Assembly (NCBI GenBank): GCA_022041995.1
Contig: CP074382.1
Coordinates: 1-64,000 of the forward strand
Length of the DNA: 64,000 nt
Origin: Cupriavidus necator
GTDB taxonomy: Bacteria; Pseudomonadota; Gammaproteobacteria; Burkholderiales; Burkholderiaceae
Reading direction: 5' to 3'
Shown here piece after piece: positions 44,374 through 53,722 of the stretch (positions are counted from its first letter, which is position 1; each line of letters begins with the position of its first letter). The notes under the pieces are model-generated. The model was not told where the DNA came from and searched no databases. It saw only the letters and a program-made list of their open reading frames with translations. Position numbers and translations under genes: made by a program.

Positions 44374-45879
44374 ATGGCGCTTTTGGAACGCGCAGCGTGG
44401 TACGACATTGCCCGCACAACAAACTGGACGCCGACGTACGTCACCGAGTCCGACGTCTTTCCGGAGGTCATGGCAGGGGCTCTGGGTCTGCCCATGGAAG
44501 TCTGGGAAAGCTATGACGAGCCCTACAAGACTTCGTATGCGGAGTATGTTCGCATTCAGCGCGAGAAGGACGCCGGCGCCTACTCCGTGAAGGCCGCGCT
44601 GGAGCGCAGCCGCATGTTCGAGGATGCTGATCCGGGCTGGCTATCGATCCTGAAGGCACACTATGGCGCCATCGCCCTCGGCGAATATGCGGCGATGAGC
44701 GCCGAGGCACGCATGGCTCGCTTCGGCCGAGCGCCGGGAATGCGCAATATGGCGACGTTCGGCATGCTCGACGAGAACCGCCACGGGCAAGTGCAGCTCT
44801 ACTTTCCGCACGATTACTGCCCGAAGGACCGGCAGTTCGACTGGGCGCACAAGGCCTATCACACCAACGAATGGGGTGCGATCGCCGCGCGTAACACGTT
44901 CGACGACTTGTTCATGTCGCGCAGTGCGATCGAGATTGCCGTGATGCTGACATTCGCCTTCGAAACCGGCTTTACCAACATTCAGTTCCTCGGCCTGGCG
45001 GCCGATGCCGCGGAAGCCGGCGACTTCACCTTCGCCAGCCTGATCTCGAGCATCCAGACGGACGAGTCGAGGCACGCGCAGATCGGCGGACCCGCCCTGC
45101 AGATCCTGATCGCTAACGGGCGCAAGGGGCAAGCGCAGCAGCTTGTGGACGTGGCCATTGCTCGCGCATGGCGTCTGTTCTCCCTGTTGACCGGCACGTC
45201 GATGGACTATGCCGCGCCGCTACAGCATCGGAAGGAGTCGTTCAAGGAGTTCATGACAGAATGGATCGTTGGCCAGTTCGAGCGCATGTTGATCGACCTC
45301 GGCCTCGACTTGCCATGGTATTGGGACCAGATGATCAATGAGTTCGACTACCAGCACCATGCCTACCAGATGGCGATCTGGTTCTGGCGACCGACCGTCT
45401 GGTGGAACCCGGCCGCCGGCATGACCCCGGACTGCCGTGACTGGCTTGAGGAAAAGTATCCCGGCTGGAACGACACCTTTGGTAAGGTCTGGGACGTCAT
45501 CATCGACAACCTGCTCGCGGGCAGTAAGGAGCTCACCATCCCCGAGACGCTGCCCATCGTCTGCAACATGAGCCAGTTGCCGATCTGCGCGGTGCCCGGC
45601 AACGGCTGGAACGTCAGGGATTATCCGCTCGACTACAGCGGCCGCACGTACCACTTCAACTCCGAGATCGACCGCTGGGTCTTCCAGCAGGATCCCGTGC
45701 GCTACCGCGACCACCTCACCCTGGTCGACCGTTTTCTCGCCGGGCTCATCCAGCCACCCGACCTAGGGGGCGCACTCCGGTACATGAACCTCGCCCCCGG
45801 CGAAATTGGCGACGACGCGCACCAGTACGCGTGGGTAGAGGCCTACCGCCGCCAGGGCGAAGAGAACAACGCCGCCTGA
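44374..45879 (+). CDS. tmoA: Toluene/benzene monooxygenase hydroxylase alpha subunit
   Basis: 501 residues, the same length as TmoA of toluene-4-monooxygenase, after a perfect AAGGAGG Shine-Dalgarno. It forms the catalytic diiron subunit that inserts oxygen into aromatic rings. All six iron ligands fall at the canonical numbers: Glu104 (ALGEYAAM), Glu134 and His137 (LDENRHGQ), Glu197 (FETGFTNIQF), Glu231 and His234 (TDESRHAQ). The gate residue Thr201 is present. Ile100, Gly103 and Ala107 match the set found in para-hydroxylating T4MO-type enzymes, unlike Val106 in ortho-hydroxylating TomA3. It is the first gene of the operon behind the sigma-54 promoter. Intact. Confidence 0.95.
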   Translation: MALLERAAWYDIARTTNWTPTYVTESDVFPEVMAGALGLPMEVWESYDEPYKTSYAEYVRIQREKDAGAYSVKAALERSRMFEDADPGWLSILKAHYGAIALGEYAAMSAEARMARFGRAPGMRNMATFGMLDENRHGQVQLYFPHDYCPKDRQFDWAHKAYHTNEWGAIAARNTFDDLFMSRSAIEIAVMLTFAFETGFTNIQFLGLAADAAEAGDFTFASLISSIQTDESRHAQIGGPALQILIANGRKGQAQQLVDVAIARAWRLFSLLTGTSMDYAAPLQHRKESFKEFMTEWIVGQFERMLIDLGLDLPWYWDQMINEFDYQHHAYQMAIWFWRPTVWWNPAAGMTPDCRDWLEEKYPGWNDTFGKVWDVIIDNLLAGSKELTIPETLPIVCNMSQLPICAVPGNGWNVRDYPLDYSGRTYHFNSEIDRWVFQQDPVRYRDHLTLVDRFLAGLIQPPDLGGALRYMNLAPGEIGDDAHQYAWVEAYRRQGEENNAA

Positions 45880-45903
45880 TGCTGCCACCAGATCGAGGAT
45901 GAC

Positions 45904-46164
45904 ATGGCACTGTTTCAAGTGATTTCAAATTTTCAGTACGACTTCGTGCTGCAGCTCGTCGCCGTTAATACAGAGAATTCGATGGACGAAGTTGCGGCGG
46001 CCGCCGCGCACCATTCAGTCGGCCGCCGTGTGGCGCCCCAGCCCGGCAAGGTCGTCCGGGTGAGGCGCCAGGGGAGCGACCAGTTCTACCCCCGCAACGC
46101 CAGGCTCGGCGACACCGATATCAAACCGATGGAGTCGCTCGAATTCATCTTTTGCGATGTATGA
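45904..46164 (+). CDS. tmoB: Monooxygenase hydroxylase gamma subunit
   Basis: An 86-residue subunit starting MALFQVISNFQYDFVLQLVA, 24 bases after tmoA with a GAGG Shine-Dalgarno. It has the beta-grasp-like TmoB fold pattern (VNTENSMDEVAAAAAHHSVG; SLEFIFCDV) and completes the (alpha beta gamma)2 hydroxylase. Its last codons overlap the region before tmoC. Confidence 0.9.
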   Translation: MALFQVISNFQYDFVLQLVAVNTENSMDEVAAAAAHHSVGRRVAPQPGKVVRVRRQGSDQFYPRNARLGDTDIKPMESLEFIFCDV

Positions 46165-46171
46165 GGTCAAC

Positions 46172-46507
46172 ATGAATTTCCAGAAAGTCTCCACGCTCGA
46201 TGATCTGTGGGAGGGCGACATGGCCGAGGTGGAGGTGGACGGCCACATCATCGTGCTCGTCCGCCCCGAAGGCGACGCGCCGCGCGCGTTTCAGGGCATC
46301 TGTCCACACCAGGACATTGCGCTCGCAGAGGGAAAGTTCGACGGCTGCGTACTGATGTGCCGGGCGCACCAGTGGATCTTCGATGCCAACACGGGCAAGG
46401 GCCTCAATCCCGGCTGGTGCCGTCTTGCCGAGTATGCCGTCAAGGTTGATGGCGACGACATCCTCATCGCTGTCGAGGGCGTCGAGCCACTGTTCGCCAA
46501 CTGCTGA
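46172..46507 (+). CDS. tmoC: Rieske ferredoxin of the monooxygenase
   Basis: 111 residues from [20 protein letters not shown]. This start is chosen over one five codons upstream because it has GAGGT at the right distance and matches the known T4moC N-terminus. The Rieske [2Fe-2S] ligands are in CPHQDI and CRAHQW. It passes electrons from the reductase to the diiron hydroxylase. Intact; its normal electron donor, the tmoF reductase, is broken downstream. Confidence 0.92.
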   Translation: MNFQKVSTLDDLWEGDMAEVEVDGHIIVLVRPEGDAPRAFQGICPHQDIALAEGKFDGCVLMCRAHQWIFDANTGKGLNPGWCRLAEYAVKVDGDDILIAVEGVEPLFANC

Positions 46508-46526
46508 TATTGCACAGGAACCGATC

Positions 46527-46844
46527 ATGAGCAGGGACCACAACACCGCTGAAGCATACCGAAACAACCGGGTCGGCCCCATCCTGCGCGCGAGCAGCAT
46601 CACATCGGGCGTCATCGACGCCGCGCGGGAAGACAATCCGGGGAAGGAGATTCGCGTCGACGACAAGCGCGCATACGTGCGCATCGACACCGACGGCGAA
46701 CTGATCCTGCGCCGGGCCACACTTGAAGACGCGCTGGGCCGCCCGTTCAGGATGTCTGAGCTGGAGGTCAACCTCAGCTCCTTTGCGGGACGTATCGAGA
46801 CTACGGATGACTACGTCCGCTTCTATTACGAAAAGATGCTGTAA
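46527..46844 (+). CDS. tmoD: Monooxygenase effector (coupling) protein
   Basis: 105 residues with the MmoB/DmpM-type effector pattern ([57 protein letters not shown]). It binds the hydroxylase and controls electron transfer and regiospecificity without a cofactor. Start at [10 protein letters not shown] with AGGA upstream. Intact. Confidence 0.92.
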   Translation: MSRDHNTAEAYRNNRVGPILRASSITSGVIDAAREDNPGKEIRVDDKRAYVRIDTDGELILRRATLEDALGRPFRMSELEVNLSSFAGRIETTDDYVRFYYEKML

Positions 46845-46856
46845 CCGGAGACGAGC

Positions 46857-47855
46857 ATGACCACGCGATCCGACGTCCTCAAGCCGCTGAAAACCTGGAG
46901 CCACCTGGCCGCGCGCCGGCGCAAGCCGAGCGAGTATGAGATCGTCTCAACGAACCTTCACTACACGACCGATAACCCCGACGCGCCGTTCGAGCTCGAC
47001 CCAAACTTTGAGATGGCACAGTGGTTCAAGCGTCACCGCAACGCTTCCCCTCTGTCACACCCTGACTGGAATGCGTTCCGCGATCCCGACGAACTCGTCT
47101 ACCGCACCTACAACCTATTGCAGGACGGTCAGGAAACCTATGTGTCCGGCCTGCTCGACCAGTTTTCCGAACGCGGCCACGACTCCATGCTGGAGTGCTC
47201 CTGGACCGGCACGCTGGCGCGGCTGTACACCCCGGCGCGCTATCTGTTTCACGCGCTACAAATGGGATCGGCCTACCTGACCCAGATGGCACCGGCGTCC
47301 ACCATCTCGAACTGCGCCGCCTACCAGACTGCCGACTCGCTGCGGTGGGTCACGCACACGGCATATCGCACGCGGGAATTGTCGCAGACCTTCGGCGACG
47401 TCGGCTTCGGCACCGACGAGCGCCGCTATTGGGAGCAGGACCCGGCGTGGCAGGGCTGGCGCAAGCTGGTCGAACACGCGCTGGTGGCATGGGACTGGGC
47501 TGAATGCTTTGTCGCCTTCAGCCTGATATTGCGACCGGCGATCGAGGAAGCCGTCCTGCGCGGGCTTGGCGAGGCGGCGCGCCACAACGGCGACACTCTG
47601 CTCGGCCTGCTGACTGACGCACAGCTTGCCGACGCCCAGCGGCACCGGCGCTGGGCCGGCGCGCTCGTCCGCATGGCCCTGGAGACGCCGGGCAATCGTG
47701 ACGTGCTGGCCGACTTAATCGCCCGGTGGGCGCCGCTCGCGGACAATGCTATCGGTGCCTACTGCGCGGCGTTGCCCGACGCGCTGAACGCGAAAGCGCG
47801 GGCCTGCGCGGCCGTGCGCGACTTCTGGGACAGCATCGGCCTGGTGGGTCTGTAA
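46857..47855 (+). CDS. tmoE: Monooxygenase hydroxylase beta subunit
   Basis: 332 residues, close to TmoE (about 327). The non-catalytic ferritin-like subunit is recognised by WSHLAARRRKPSEYEIVSTN, LHYTTDNPDAPFELDPN, YRTYNLLQDGQETYVSGLLD and SNCAAYQTADSLRWVTHTAY. GGAG lies upstream of the start. It pairs with tmoA and tmoB in the hydroxylase. Intact. Confidence 0.93.
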   Translation: MTTRSDVLKPLKTWSHLAARRRKPSEYEIVSTNLHYTTDNPDAPFELDPNFEMAQWFKRHRNASPLSHPDWNAFRDPDELVYRTYNLLQDGQETYVSGLLDQFSERGHDSMLECSWTGTLARLYTPARYLFHALQMGSAYLTQMAPASTISNCAAYQTADSLRWVTHTAYRTRELSQTFGDVGFGTDERRYWEQDPAWQGWRKLVEHALVAWDWAECFVAFSLILRPAIEEAVLRGLGEAARHNGDTLLGLLTDAQLADAQRHRRWAGALVRMALETPGNRDVLADLIARWAPLADNAIGAYCAALPDALNAKARACAAVRDFWDSIGLVGL

Positions 47856-47903
47856 CGCAGGACGTGCCGGGCGGAACGACTCAACAGCCACCATCGGAAC
47901 CCT

Positions 47904-48355
47904 ATGAAATTCCAGATATCGATCGAAGGCGGCGCTGCGTTCACCGTCGCCGTGGAGGAAGACACGCTGCAGCGCGGCACCCTTCGGGCCGGCATGGCCC
48001 TGCCCCACGAGTGCAGCGTCGGTGGCTGCGGTGCCTGCCGCTTCGACCTTGTGGAGGGGCTCATGGATTCCGTCTGGCCTGAGGCGCCCGGCCTGTCCTA
48101 GCGTGACCGCAAGCGCAGCAAGTACTTTGCCTGCCAGTCGCGGCCGCTAAGCGACTGCACGATCCCCATGCGCTGCGACGAATCGTATCGCCCGGCTGTC
48201 CGGGCGCATTGCTGTGCAGCAGAACTGCTGGCACGCCGCACGCTAACCCCTGACGTGAGCGAATTCATGTTCCATCCGGGGCGCGACCGAGTTCCAGCCC
48301 GGCCAGTACGCGTTGCTCTACCTGCCCCGTGCACCAGGCGCCCGCGCCTGCCTTG
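47904..48355 (+). pseudogene. tmoF: Monooxygenase reductase, nonsense, frameshift and truncation
   Basis: The N-terminal plant-type ferredoxin domain starts MKFQISIEGGAAFTVAVEED and contains the cluster motif ECSVGGCGACR (Cys37, 42, 45). A TAG stop follows at codon 66, before the fourth Cys (in FACQSRPLSDCTI, still in frame). A second lesion near 48285 shifts the frame (EFQPGQYALLYLPRAPGARA), and homology ends at about 48355, inside the FAD domain. The NAD-binding part is missing. The operon therefore cannot make its own NADH oxidoreductase. Confidence 0.9.
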
Positions 48356-48615
48356 GGACGCACAGCGCACAGCCGCTACACCGCGCTCGCGCGCCCGCAA
48401 CAGCGCCGGTCGCGATTGAGGAAATCATGGCGAAGAGGCATCCCGGAAAACCCAAGCCCGTTCACCGGCGCAAGGCCATCCCGGCCGGAATCAGAAGCGC
48501 GAGTCCCCCAAGGCAATCCGGGTGCCGGCGATCCACGGCCTCGCAATTCGTGGCATTGATCGCTGGGGCAACTCTGAGCGACAACGGCTGTTTGCACTGT
48601 CAGGAATTCCCCGCC

Positions 48616-49051
48616 ATGGGCTTCGAACAACTCGCCGCGCTGCGCGCGCAACTGGCCAGCGCCAAGGCGGCCGCCGAGCCGGCATTGTCCGTGGGCGCCG
48701 TCATCGGCCGGCTGCAACAGCGCTTCCCTGAGGCGTTTCCGCGCAAGCCCGCGCCAAAGCTGCCGCTGAAGGTCGGCATCCTGGCCGACCTGGCCGCACA
48801 GGCTGTGCGCACTAGGCCTGACCGAGGATCAGCTGCGCGCCGCGCTCGGCGCCTGGTGCCGGGGGCAGCGCTACTGGGCCAGTCTTGCCGCGGGCGCCGC
48901 GCGGGTCGATCTCACGGGCGCCGCCGCCGGCACGGTCACCGAGCAAGAGGCCGCGTGGGCGCACCAGCAGGCCAGCCGGCACATGCGCCCCGAAGGAGCA
49001 CGCAAGATGCCGGCGCGCAACGGTGACGCGCCCGCCTCCGATGCGGGCTGA
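48616..49051 (+). pseudogene. ProQ/FinO-family RNA chaperone, one frameshift
   Basis: MGFEQLAALRAQLASAKAAA starts the protein in the usual way for plasmid/beta-proteobacterial ProQ-like proteins. The ProQ/FinO domain follows: RLQQRFPEAFPRKPAPKLPL, KVGILADLAAQAVRT, then in the next frame GLTEDQLRAALGAWCRGQRY and WASLAAGAARVDLTGAAAGT. One extra base near 48811-48814 breaks it. Without it the protein would have about 145 residues. It would bind structured small RNAs or, in FinO-like members, control conjugation. The preceding 48427-48615 frame is not convincing as an N-terminal extension. Confidence 0.8.
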
Positions 49052-49186
49052 ATCGCTGGCCGCCCCACTGTTGAAACCGCGTGAAGTTTTTCTAGAGCTA
49101 TTCAGAGATCAAGCAGTGAATCTTGATTGGATGAAAGCGTTGGCGGCCGGGAACCCTGCGATTCGCGCCCGCCATGACGCACGTTC

Positions 49187-49367
49187 AATCCGTGGCTCCG
49201 CCACGCCGATTCCAACATGGAGGGCTATGCACTGGTCACGCTGACGCCAGACAAGCTCAGCTGCACCTTCCATACGCTCAAGCCGCTTGACGGCGGCACC
49301 GCGCCTGCCCTGCAGTACGAAGGTGCTGGAGGTGGCCGCAGGCACGCCGGATGTGAGTGTGCTGTAG
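49187..49367 (+). pseudogene. PhoD-like alkaline phosphatase, C-terminal remnant
   Basis: NPWLRHADSNMEGYALVTLT, then PDKLSCTFHTLKPLDGGTAP and, after a one-base shift, KVLEVAAGTPDVSVL ending in TAG. This is the C-terminal beta region of PhoD-type alkaline phosphatase/phosphodiesterases. The metal-binding catalytic part is absent. Confidence 0.6.
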
Positions 49368-49423
49368 TGCCGGGGGTGGGGGGTGGCCGGCGCCACCACC
49401 CTGTCTCGCAACGACCCTTGCGC

Positions 49424-52342
49424 TCAGCGCTTCATCAGGTATTGGCCGGCCAAGCGCAGGATTTCGCGCGACTGATAGGCATTGGCCAGCTGCCTGAGCC
49501 TGGCGGCAAAATGCCTGTAGCGCTCGTCGAGTTCCACGATCCGCTGCGCCCAGTCGTGTATCTCGCGCATGCTGCCGCGCTTGGCAAGGTAGTGCAGCTT
49601 CTCGATTTCCGCGATTGGCGGCACCACCACGCCATCGGGTGACGGTTGCCTGCCGGCCCCCGTCGCAGCCTCGTAGTCCCACTGGATATGGAGCAACCTG
49701 GCGATCTGACCCAGCAGCGCATCGTGGTCGATCGGCTTGGGCAGGAAGACATCGGCGCCCGCGTCGATCGAACTGGTCTCGTCCATGCCCCGCGTACTTG
49801 CCGAGGTCGCAATGACAGGCACCCGCTTCAGCCTGGGATCGCGCCGCAACTGCCGGATGGCATCAAGGCCGCTGATCCCCGCCATATAGACATCCATCAG
49901 GATCAGGTCGGGCGGCGCCCTCAGCGCCTGCCTGAGGCCCGCTTGCCCGTCCGGCGCGGCTTCCGGCACGAACCCGAGGGACCGCAGCAGATCCACCAGC
50001 ACCGCACGGTTTTCGGCGATGTCGTCCACCACGAGCACGCGGCGGCGCGCTTCGGCATACCCGATGGCAACGGCTGCGTGGTCTTCATGGCGCAGCGGGG
50101 CCGCACCGGTGGCGGCATCGATCTCGAAGCAGAACGTGCTGCCGACACCCGGCTGGCTCTGCAGCCGGATCTCGCTTCCCATCAGGCCCACCAGCTTCTG
50201 GCTGATGGCGAGTCCCAGGCCGGTGCCGCCCCGGCGGTGCCTCGCGTCGCCGAGCTGCTCGAACGGTCGGAACAGCCGCTGCTGCTGCCGGGCGTCAATG
50301 CCCACGCCACTGTCGCTGACCTCGAAGCGCAGGCGCAACCTGCCCGGCCCCGCTTCCGAGACCTTCACGTCCAGCCGCACGTAGCCGCGGTCCGTGAACT
50401 TGACGGCATTCGACAGCAGGTTCAGCAACACCTGGCGCAGCTTGCCCACGTCCGCGCAGGCCGTGGTCGACATTGCCTGCGGCGCATGGCACGCGAAGGC
50501 CAGGCCTTTTTGCTCAGCCTTGACCCGTATCAGTTCCTCGATGGTGGCAAGCAATTCGGCCAGGCCGAATTCCGTCGGCGCCAGTTCCAGCTTTCCTGCC
50601 TCGATCTTGGAGAAGTTCAGCAGATCGTCGATCAGCTTCAGCAACTGCTCGCCGCTGCGCTTGATGACCTCGCTCTTCTCGCGCACGCCCGGGGCGCTGT
50701 CCTTGTCGCGCATCAGCAGCTGGGCATAGCCGAGGATGCCGTTCAGCGGCGTGCGCAGCTCGTGGCTGATCGTGGCCAGGAACTCGGTCTTGGCGCGGTT
50801 CGCCGCCTCGGCCGCACGGCGCGCCTCGCGCTCGGCTTCCGCAAGCCGCACGGCGGTCTTGTCCGCCGCGATGCCGACATACTCATCGACCCCACCGTCC
50901 TTGTTGCGTACCGGGTGCGCAAGCACGCCCACATGCCGGATGGTGCCGTCCGGCAGGGCCAGGCGCATCTCGTGTTCGTGCTCGCGCGGATCGCGCAGGC
51001 TGTCGGCCACGATGGCTTGCATGGCGGGCCGGTCCTCAGGGTGGATGAGGCTCATGAAGATCTCCGCGGTCGGCTCGACTTCGCCGGGCGCAAATCCATA
51101 GATGCGGTAGTGCTCGTCGGACCAGACGACGGCACCGGTCCGGACATTCCACGACCAGCTCCCGGTCCGGCTGAGCCGTTGGCCGGCAGCCTGCAAGGCT
51201 TCACTGCGCCGCAACTGGTCCTCGATGCGCCGCCGCTCGGTAATGTCGCGGGCAATGCCGACCGTCCCGGCCGGCCGTCCGCACCCATCGGCATACGGCG
51301 TCTTGATGGTCTCGACCCAGGTCCGCGAACCGTTCGCCTGCGTATGCGGCTCTTCGATGCGCTGCCGCTCGCCCGAAGCCATGGTCCGCGCATCGTCGGC
51401 TAGGTACCCCAGCGCCCGATCGTGTGGATAGAAATCGTAGTCGGTCTTGCCGATCAGCTCGGCGGGGTGCGCCACGCCCAGCGAAACCGCCAGGGCGCGG
51501 TTTGCGGCCACATAGCGCCCTTCCGTATCCTTGACCCAGGCCAGGTCGGGGATGTTGTCGAGGATGGCGGCCATCCTGGTATTGGCATCGCGGATTTCCG
51601 CCATATGCCGGTCGATGCGCGCGAACATCAGGTTCAGCGCCTCGACCAGTTCTTCGATTTCATCCTGCCCGTGCCGGGACCGGCGCAGGCTCAATGGCGC
51701 CGACGGTACGCCGGGCGCGCGTTTGCGCAACCCCGTGGTGAGATCGACGATATGGCGCGTGGCAACACGATGGACGATCCACAGAATAAAGAGCGCAACC
51801 AGGAAAGTCTTGGCCGCGTTGCTGGCCAGGATGACGACCGCCTGGCGCAGGATGTCGAGATAGACCTCATCGAGGCTGGCCTCCACGCGCAGCACGCCCA
51901 CCTGGCGTTTGTCGTCGTTGCAGCAATTGATGGGAAACTCTCGCGCGACCACATTGCGCTCGGCGTGCGTGCCCCGATGCACCACCAGCGGGTGCATGGT
52001 CTGCGCCGTTTCACGCACTTCGACATAGCGGATAAGAGGCAATTGCAGCATGCCATCCAGTTGTTCCTGGACCAGGCGGCTGTCGAGTGACCAGAGCGAG
52101 CTGCCAAGCGCGCCGGAGTAGCCTTCCTCCATTTCCTGGAAGCGATTCTGGATGCCGGCCACTTCAGCCTGGTAGCTGAGCGCAAGCTGCATGGCGGTAA
52201 GGAGCAGCGTGATGACGGTGCTGAACAGCACGACACGGGTCAGCAAGACTACCGCGATCCTTTCCCGCGGGGCATGCCACAGCTGCAACAACCATGGAGG
52301 GATGACCGACTTCAACTGACGTACTCCCGGATTTCTGACCAA
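49424..52342 (-). CDS. Membrane hybrid sensor histidine kinase
   Basis: 972 residues. Membrane helices at about 29-55 and 165-192 enclose a ~110-residue periplasmic sensor. Then come HAMP (about 190-245), PAS (255-370), a second PAS with PAC (385-505), HisKA with His527 (FLATISHELRTPL), HATPase with NLLSNAVKF, DSGVGID and GGTGLGLAI, and a receiver with Asp817 (LILMDVYMAG) and Lys869. About 100 C-terminal residues lack a clear HPt motif. It is divergent from the periplasmic binding protein gene at 52483, which is likely its ligand-binding partner, as TorT is to TorS. Lacking an HPt and an output domain, it must pass phosphate to another protein. Confidence 0.88.
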   Translation of the reverse strand: MVRNPGVRQLKSVIPPWLLQLWHAPRERIAVVLLTRVVLFSTVITLLLTAMQLALSYQAEVAGIQNRFQEMEEGYSGALGSSLWSLDSRLVQEQLDGMLQLPLIRYVEVRETAQTMHPLVVHRGTHAERNVVAREFPINCCNDDKRQVGVLRVEASLDEVYLDILRQAVVILASNAAKTFLVALFILWIVHRVATRHIVDLTTGLRKRAPGVPSAPLSLRRSRHGQDEIEELVEALNLMFARIDRHMAEIRDANTRMAAILDNIPDLAWVKDTEGRYVAANRALAVSLGVAHPAELIGKTDYDFYPHDRALGYLADDARTMASGERQRIEEPHTQANGSRTWVETIKTPYADGCGRPAGTVGIARDITERRRIEDQLRRSEALQAAGQRLSRTGSWSWNVRTGAVVWSDEHYRIYGFAPGEVEPTAEIFMSLIHPEDRPAMQAIVADSLRDPREHEHEMRLALPDGTIRHVGVLAHPVRNKDGGVDEYVGIAADKTAVRLAEAEREARRAAEAANRAKTEFLATISHELRTPLNGILGYAQLLMRDKDSAPGVREKSEVIKRSGEQLLKLIDDLLNFSKIEAGKLELAPTEFGLAELLATIEELIRVKAEQKGLAFACHAPQAMSTTACADVGKLRQVLLNLLSNAVKFTDRGYVRLDVKVSEAGPGRLRLRFEVSDSGVGIDARQQQRLFRPFEQLGDARHRRGGTGLGLAISQKLVGLMGSEIRLQSQPGVGSTFCFEIDAATGAAPLRHEDHAAVAIGYAEARRRVLVVDDIAENRAVLVDLLRSLGFVPEAAPDGQAGLRQALRAPPDLILMDVYMAGISGLDAIRQLRRDPRLKRVPVIATSASTRGMDETSSIDAGADVFLPKPIDHDALLGQIARLLHIQWDYEAATGAGRQPSPDGVVVPPIAEIEKLHYLAKRGSMREIHDWAQRIVELDERYRHFAARLRQLANAYQSREILRLAGQYLMKR

Positions 52343-52482
52343 CGCCCAACCGCAAAACCAATCCGAACTTTAACGGCTGTGGCCGCGCTTTGGCTGACCA
52401 CCGGTACAAACACCTAGGCGCGTGCGACAATGGCGCGCGGGTAATCGATCAGAAAGCGATCAGAAAGTCGGAGATGGGACGC

Positions 52483-53442
52483 ATGGTTCGGATCCACGTG
52501 GTCTGCCTGGTTGGCTTGCTAGCAGTCATGCACCTCACCGTGGCCGGCGCCACGGAGATTGGCGTCGTCCTCGCGGGCAACCGCAGCCAGTTCTGGCAGG
52601 TGCTTGCCGACGGCGTGCGCAAGGCCGCAAGCGACGCGAAGCTCGACGTGATCATCCGCGCGCCCAATGAGGATGACCCGCAGGCGATCCGGGACAACCT
52701 GCAAGTGCGGATGATCCAGTCCATGCTGGAGCGCAAGGTGGACGGCCTGATTCTCGCGCCGATGCCGGTGGCGGCACCCGCGACCCCTCCTGTCATTGGC
52801 GTGCCCTTCCTCCTGGTCGACAGGGAGGGCGCCGATTACTCCGCGCCCCTGGTCGCCACGGACAATTACGCCGCTGGCCGCCGGGCTGCGCAAACCCTGC
52901 GCGGCGCGCTGCCCAACGGAGCCCGTATCGGCGTCTTCCGCGTCGCGCGGGACCTGCAGGCCACCACCGCGCGCGAGAACGGGTTTATCGCCGCCGCCAC
53001 GGAACTGGGATTCCGGGTGGTGCTGCAAACCTACCTGGGCTATGACATCCGGGGCATGCAGACTGCTGCCGCCGCAGCGCTCGCAAAGCACGCGCAGGCG
53101 CTCGATGCCGTGTTCACGCCGCATGACATCTCGACCTTCAGCGTGGTGCGTGCGATCAACGCGCTGCCGAAAGGCAAGCGCCCCATCCAGGTCGGTTTTG
53201 ACTATTGGCCGAGCTTTGCGCCCAGCCTGCGCAATGGCGAGCTCCACGCCATCGTTATTCAGCGGCCATTTAACATGGGCTACGAGGCCATGCGCGAGCT
53301 GGCCGAATCCATGCGGGCGAACCGGCCGCCGCGGCATATCCGGATCGGCACGCTCGTGGTGACGGCGGCGCGGCTCGACGATGCCGACGTGCGCGAGGAA
53401 CTTGCACGCTACGAGAAATCGCCCAAGGCACCGAGCCAATGA
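52483..53442 (+). CDS. Periplasmic sugar-type (RbsB-like) binding protein
   Basis: A 319-residue protein. The start at MVRIHVVCLVGLLAVMHLTV is preferred because GGAG lies eight bases upstream; an ATG three codons earlier lacks spacing. A signal peptide (cleavage near VAGA-TE) is followed by a type I periplasmic-binding fold: EIGVVLAGNRSQFWQVLADG, RKVDGLILAPMPVAAP, VATDNYAAGRRAAQTL and AVFTPHDISTFSVVRAIN. There is no ABC permease or ATPase nearby. With a divergent membrane kinase 140 bases away, it probably senses a ligand rather than imports it. Confidence 0.85.
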   Translation: MVRIHVVCLVGLLAVMHLTVAGATEIGVVLAGNRSQFWQVLADGVRKAASDAKLDVIIRAPNEDDPQAIRDNLQVRMIQSMLERKVDGLILAPMPVAAPATPPVIGVPFLLVDREGADYSAPLVATDNYAAGRRAAQTLRGALPNGARIGVFRVARDLQATTARENGFIAAATELGFRVVLQTYLGYDIRGMQTAAAAALAKHAQALDAVFTPHDISTFSVVRAINALPKGKRPIQVGFDYWPSFAPSLRNGELHAIVIQRPFNMGYEAMRELAESMRANRPPRHIRIGTLVVTAARLDDADVREELARYEKSPKAPSQ

Positions 53443-53722
53443 GGTGATGATCAGCGCCGTCAGGGAAATCCGAAGCGCAATTCAGCGCTAGCTGACTGGC
53501 CGACCACCATGGCGCCTCCGATAATCGCCACATAACAAGCTCTGATATGCGACGAGCCGGCCGCAGGGAATCGACGCAACGCCAAGACGACGGCGCATCA
53601 AGCGCCGCAATGCATGACTGTGCCGGCTTTGGGCCCGTGCGTGGGGGCCTTGGGACGGCATACGGCTAGCGCGGGGTAGCCAGCCGTCCCACTCTCTTCT
53701 CTTAAGGTGGATGAACTGCAGG
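53443..53722. other. No recognisable feature
   Basis: About 280 bases between the binding-protein gene and the IS630 left end; no gene or strong terminator was seen. Confidence 0.4.

Noticed and set aside
48427..48615. N-terminal extension of the ProQ-like protein
   Set aside because: The stretch has no ProQ-family features, and MGFEQLAALRAQL is the typical family start.
49646..51403. 585-codon plus-strand frame opposite the hybrid kinase
   Set aside because: It is an antisense shadow; all kinase, PAS and receiver motifs lie on the minus strand. The same holds for 56479-58479 opposite the second kinase.
49424..52342. Assignment of the hybrid kinase as TodS/TmoS of the toluene pathway
   Set aside because: TodS-type kinases are soluble and carry two kinase cores. 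This protein has membrane helices, a periplasmic domain and a single kinase core, so only a general sensor call is justified.
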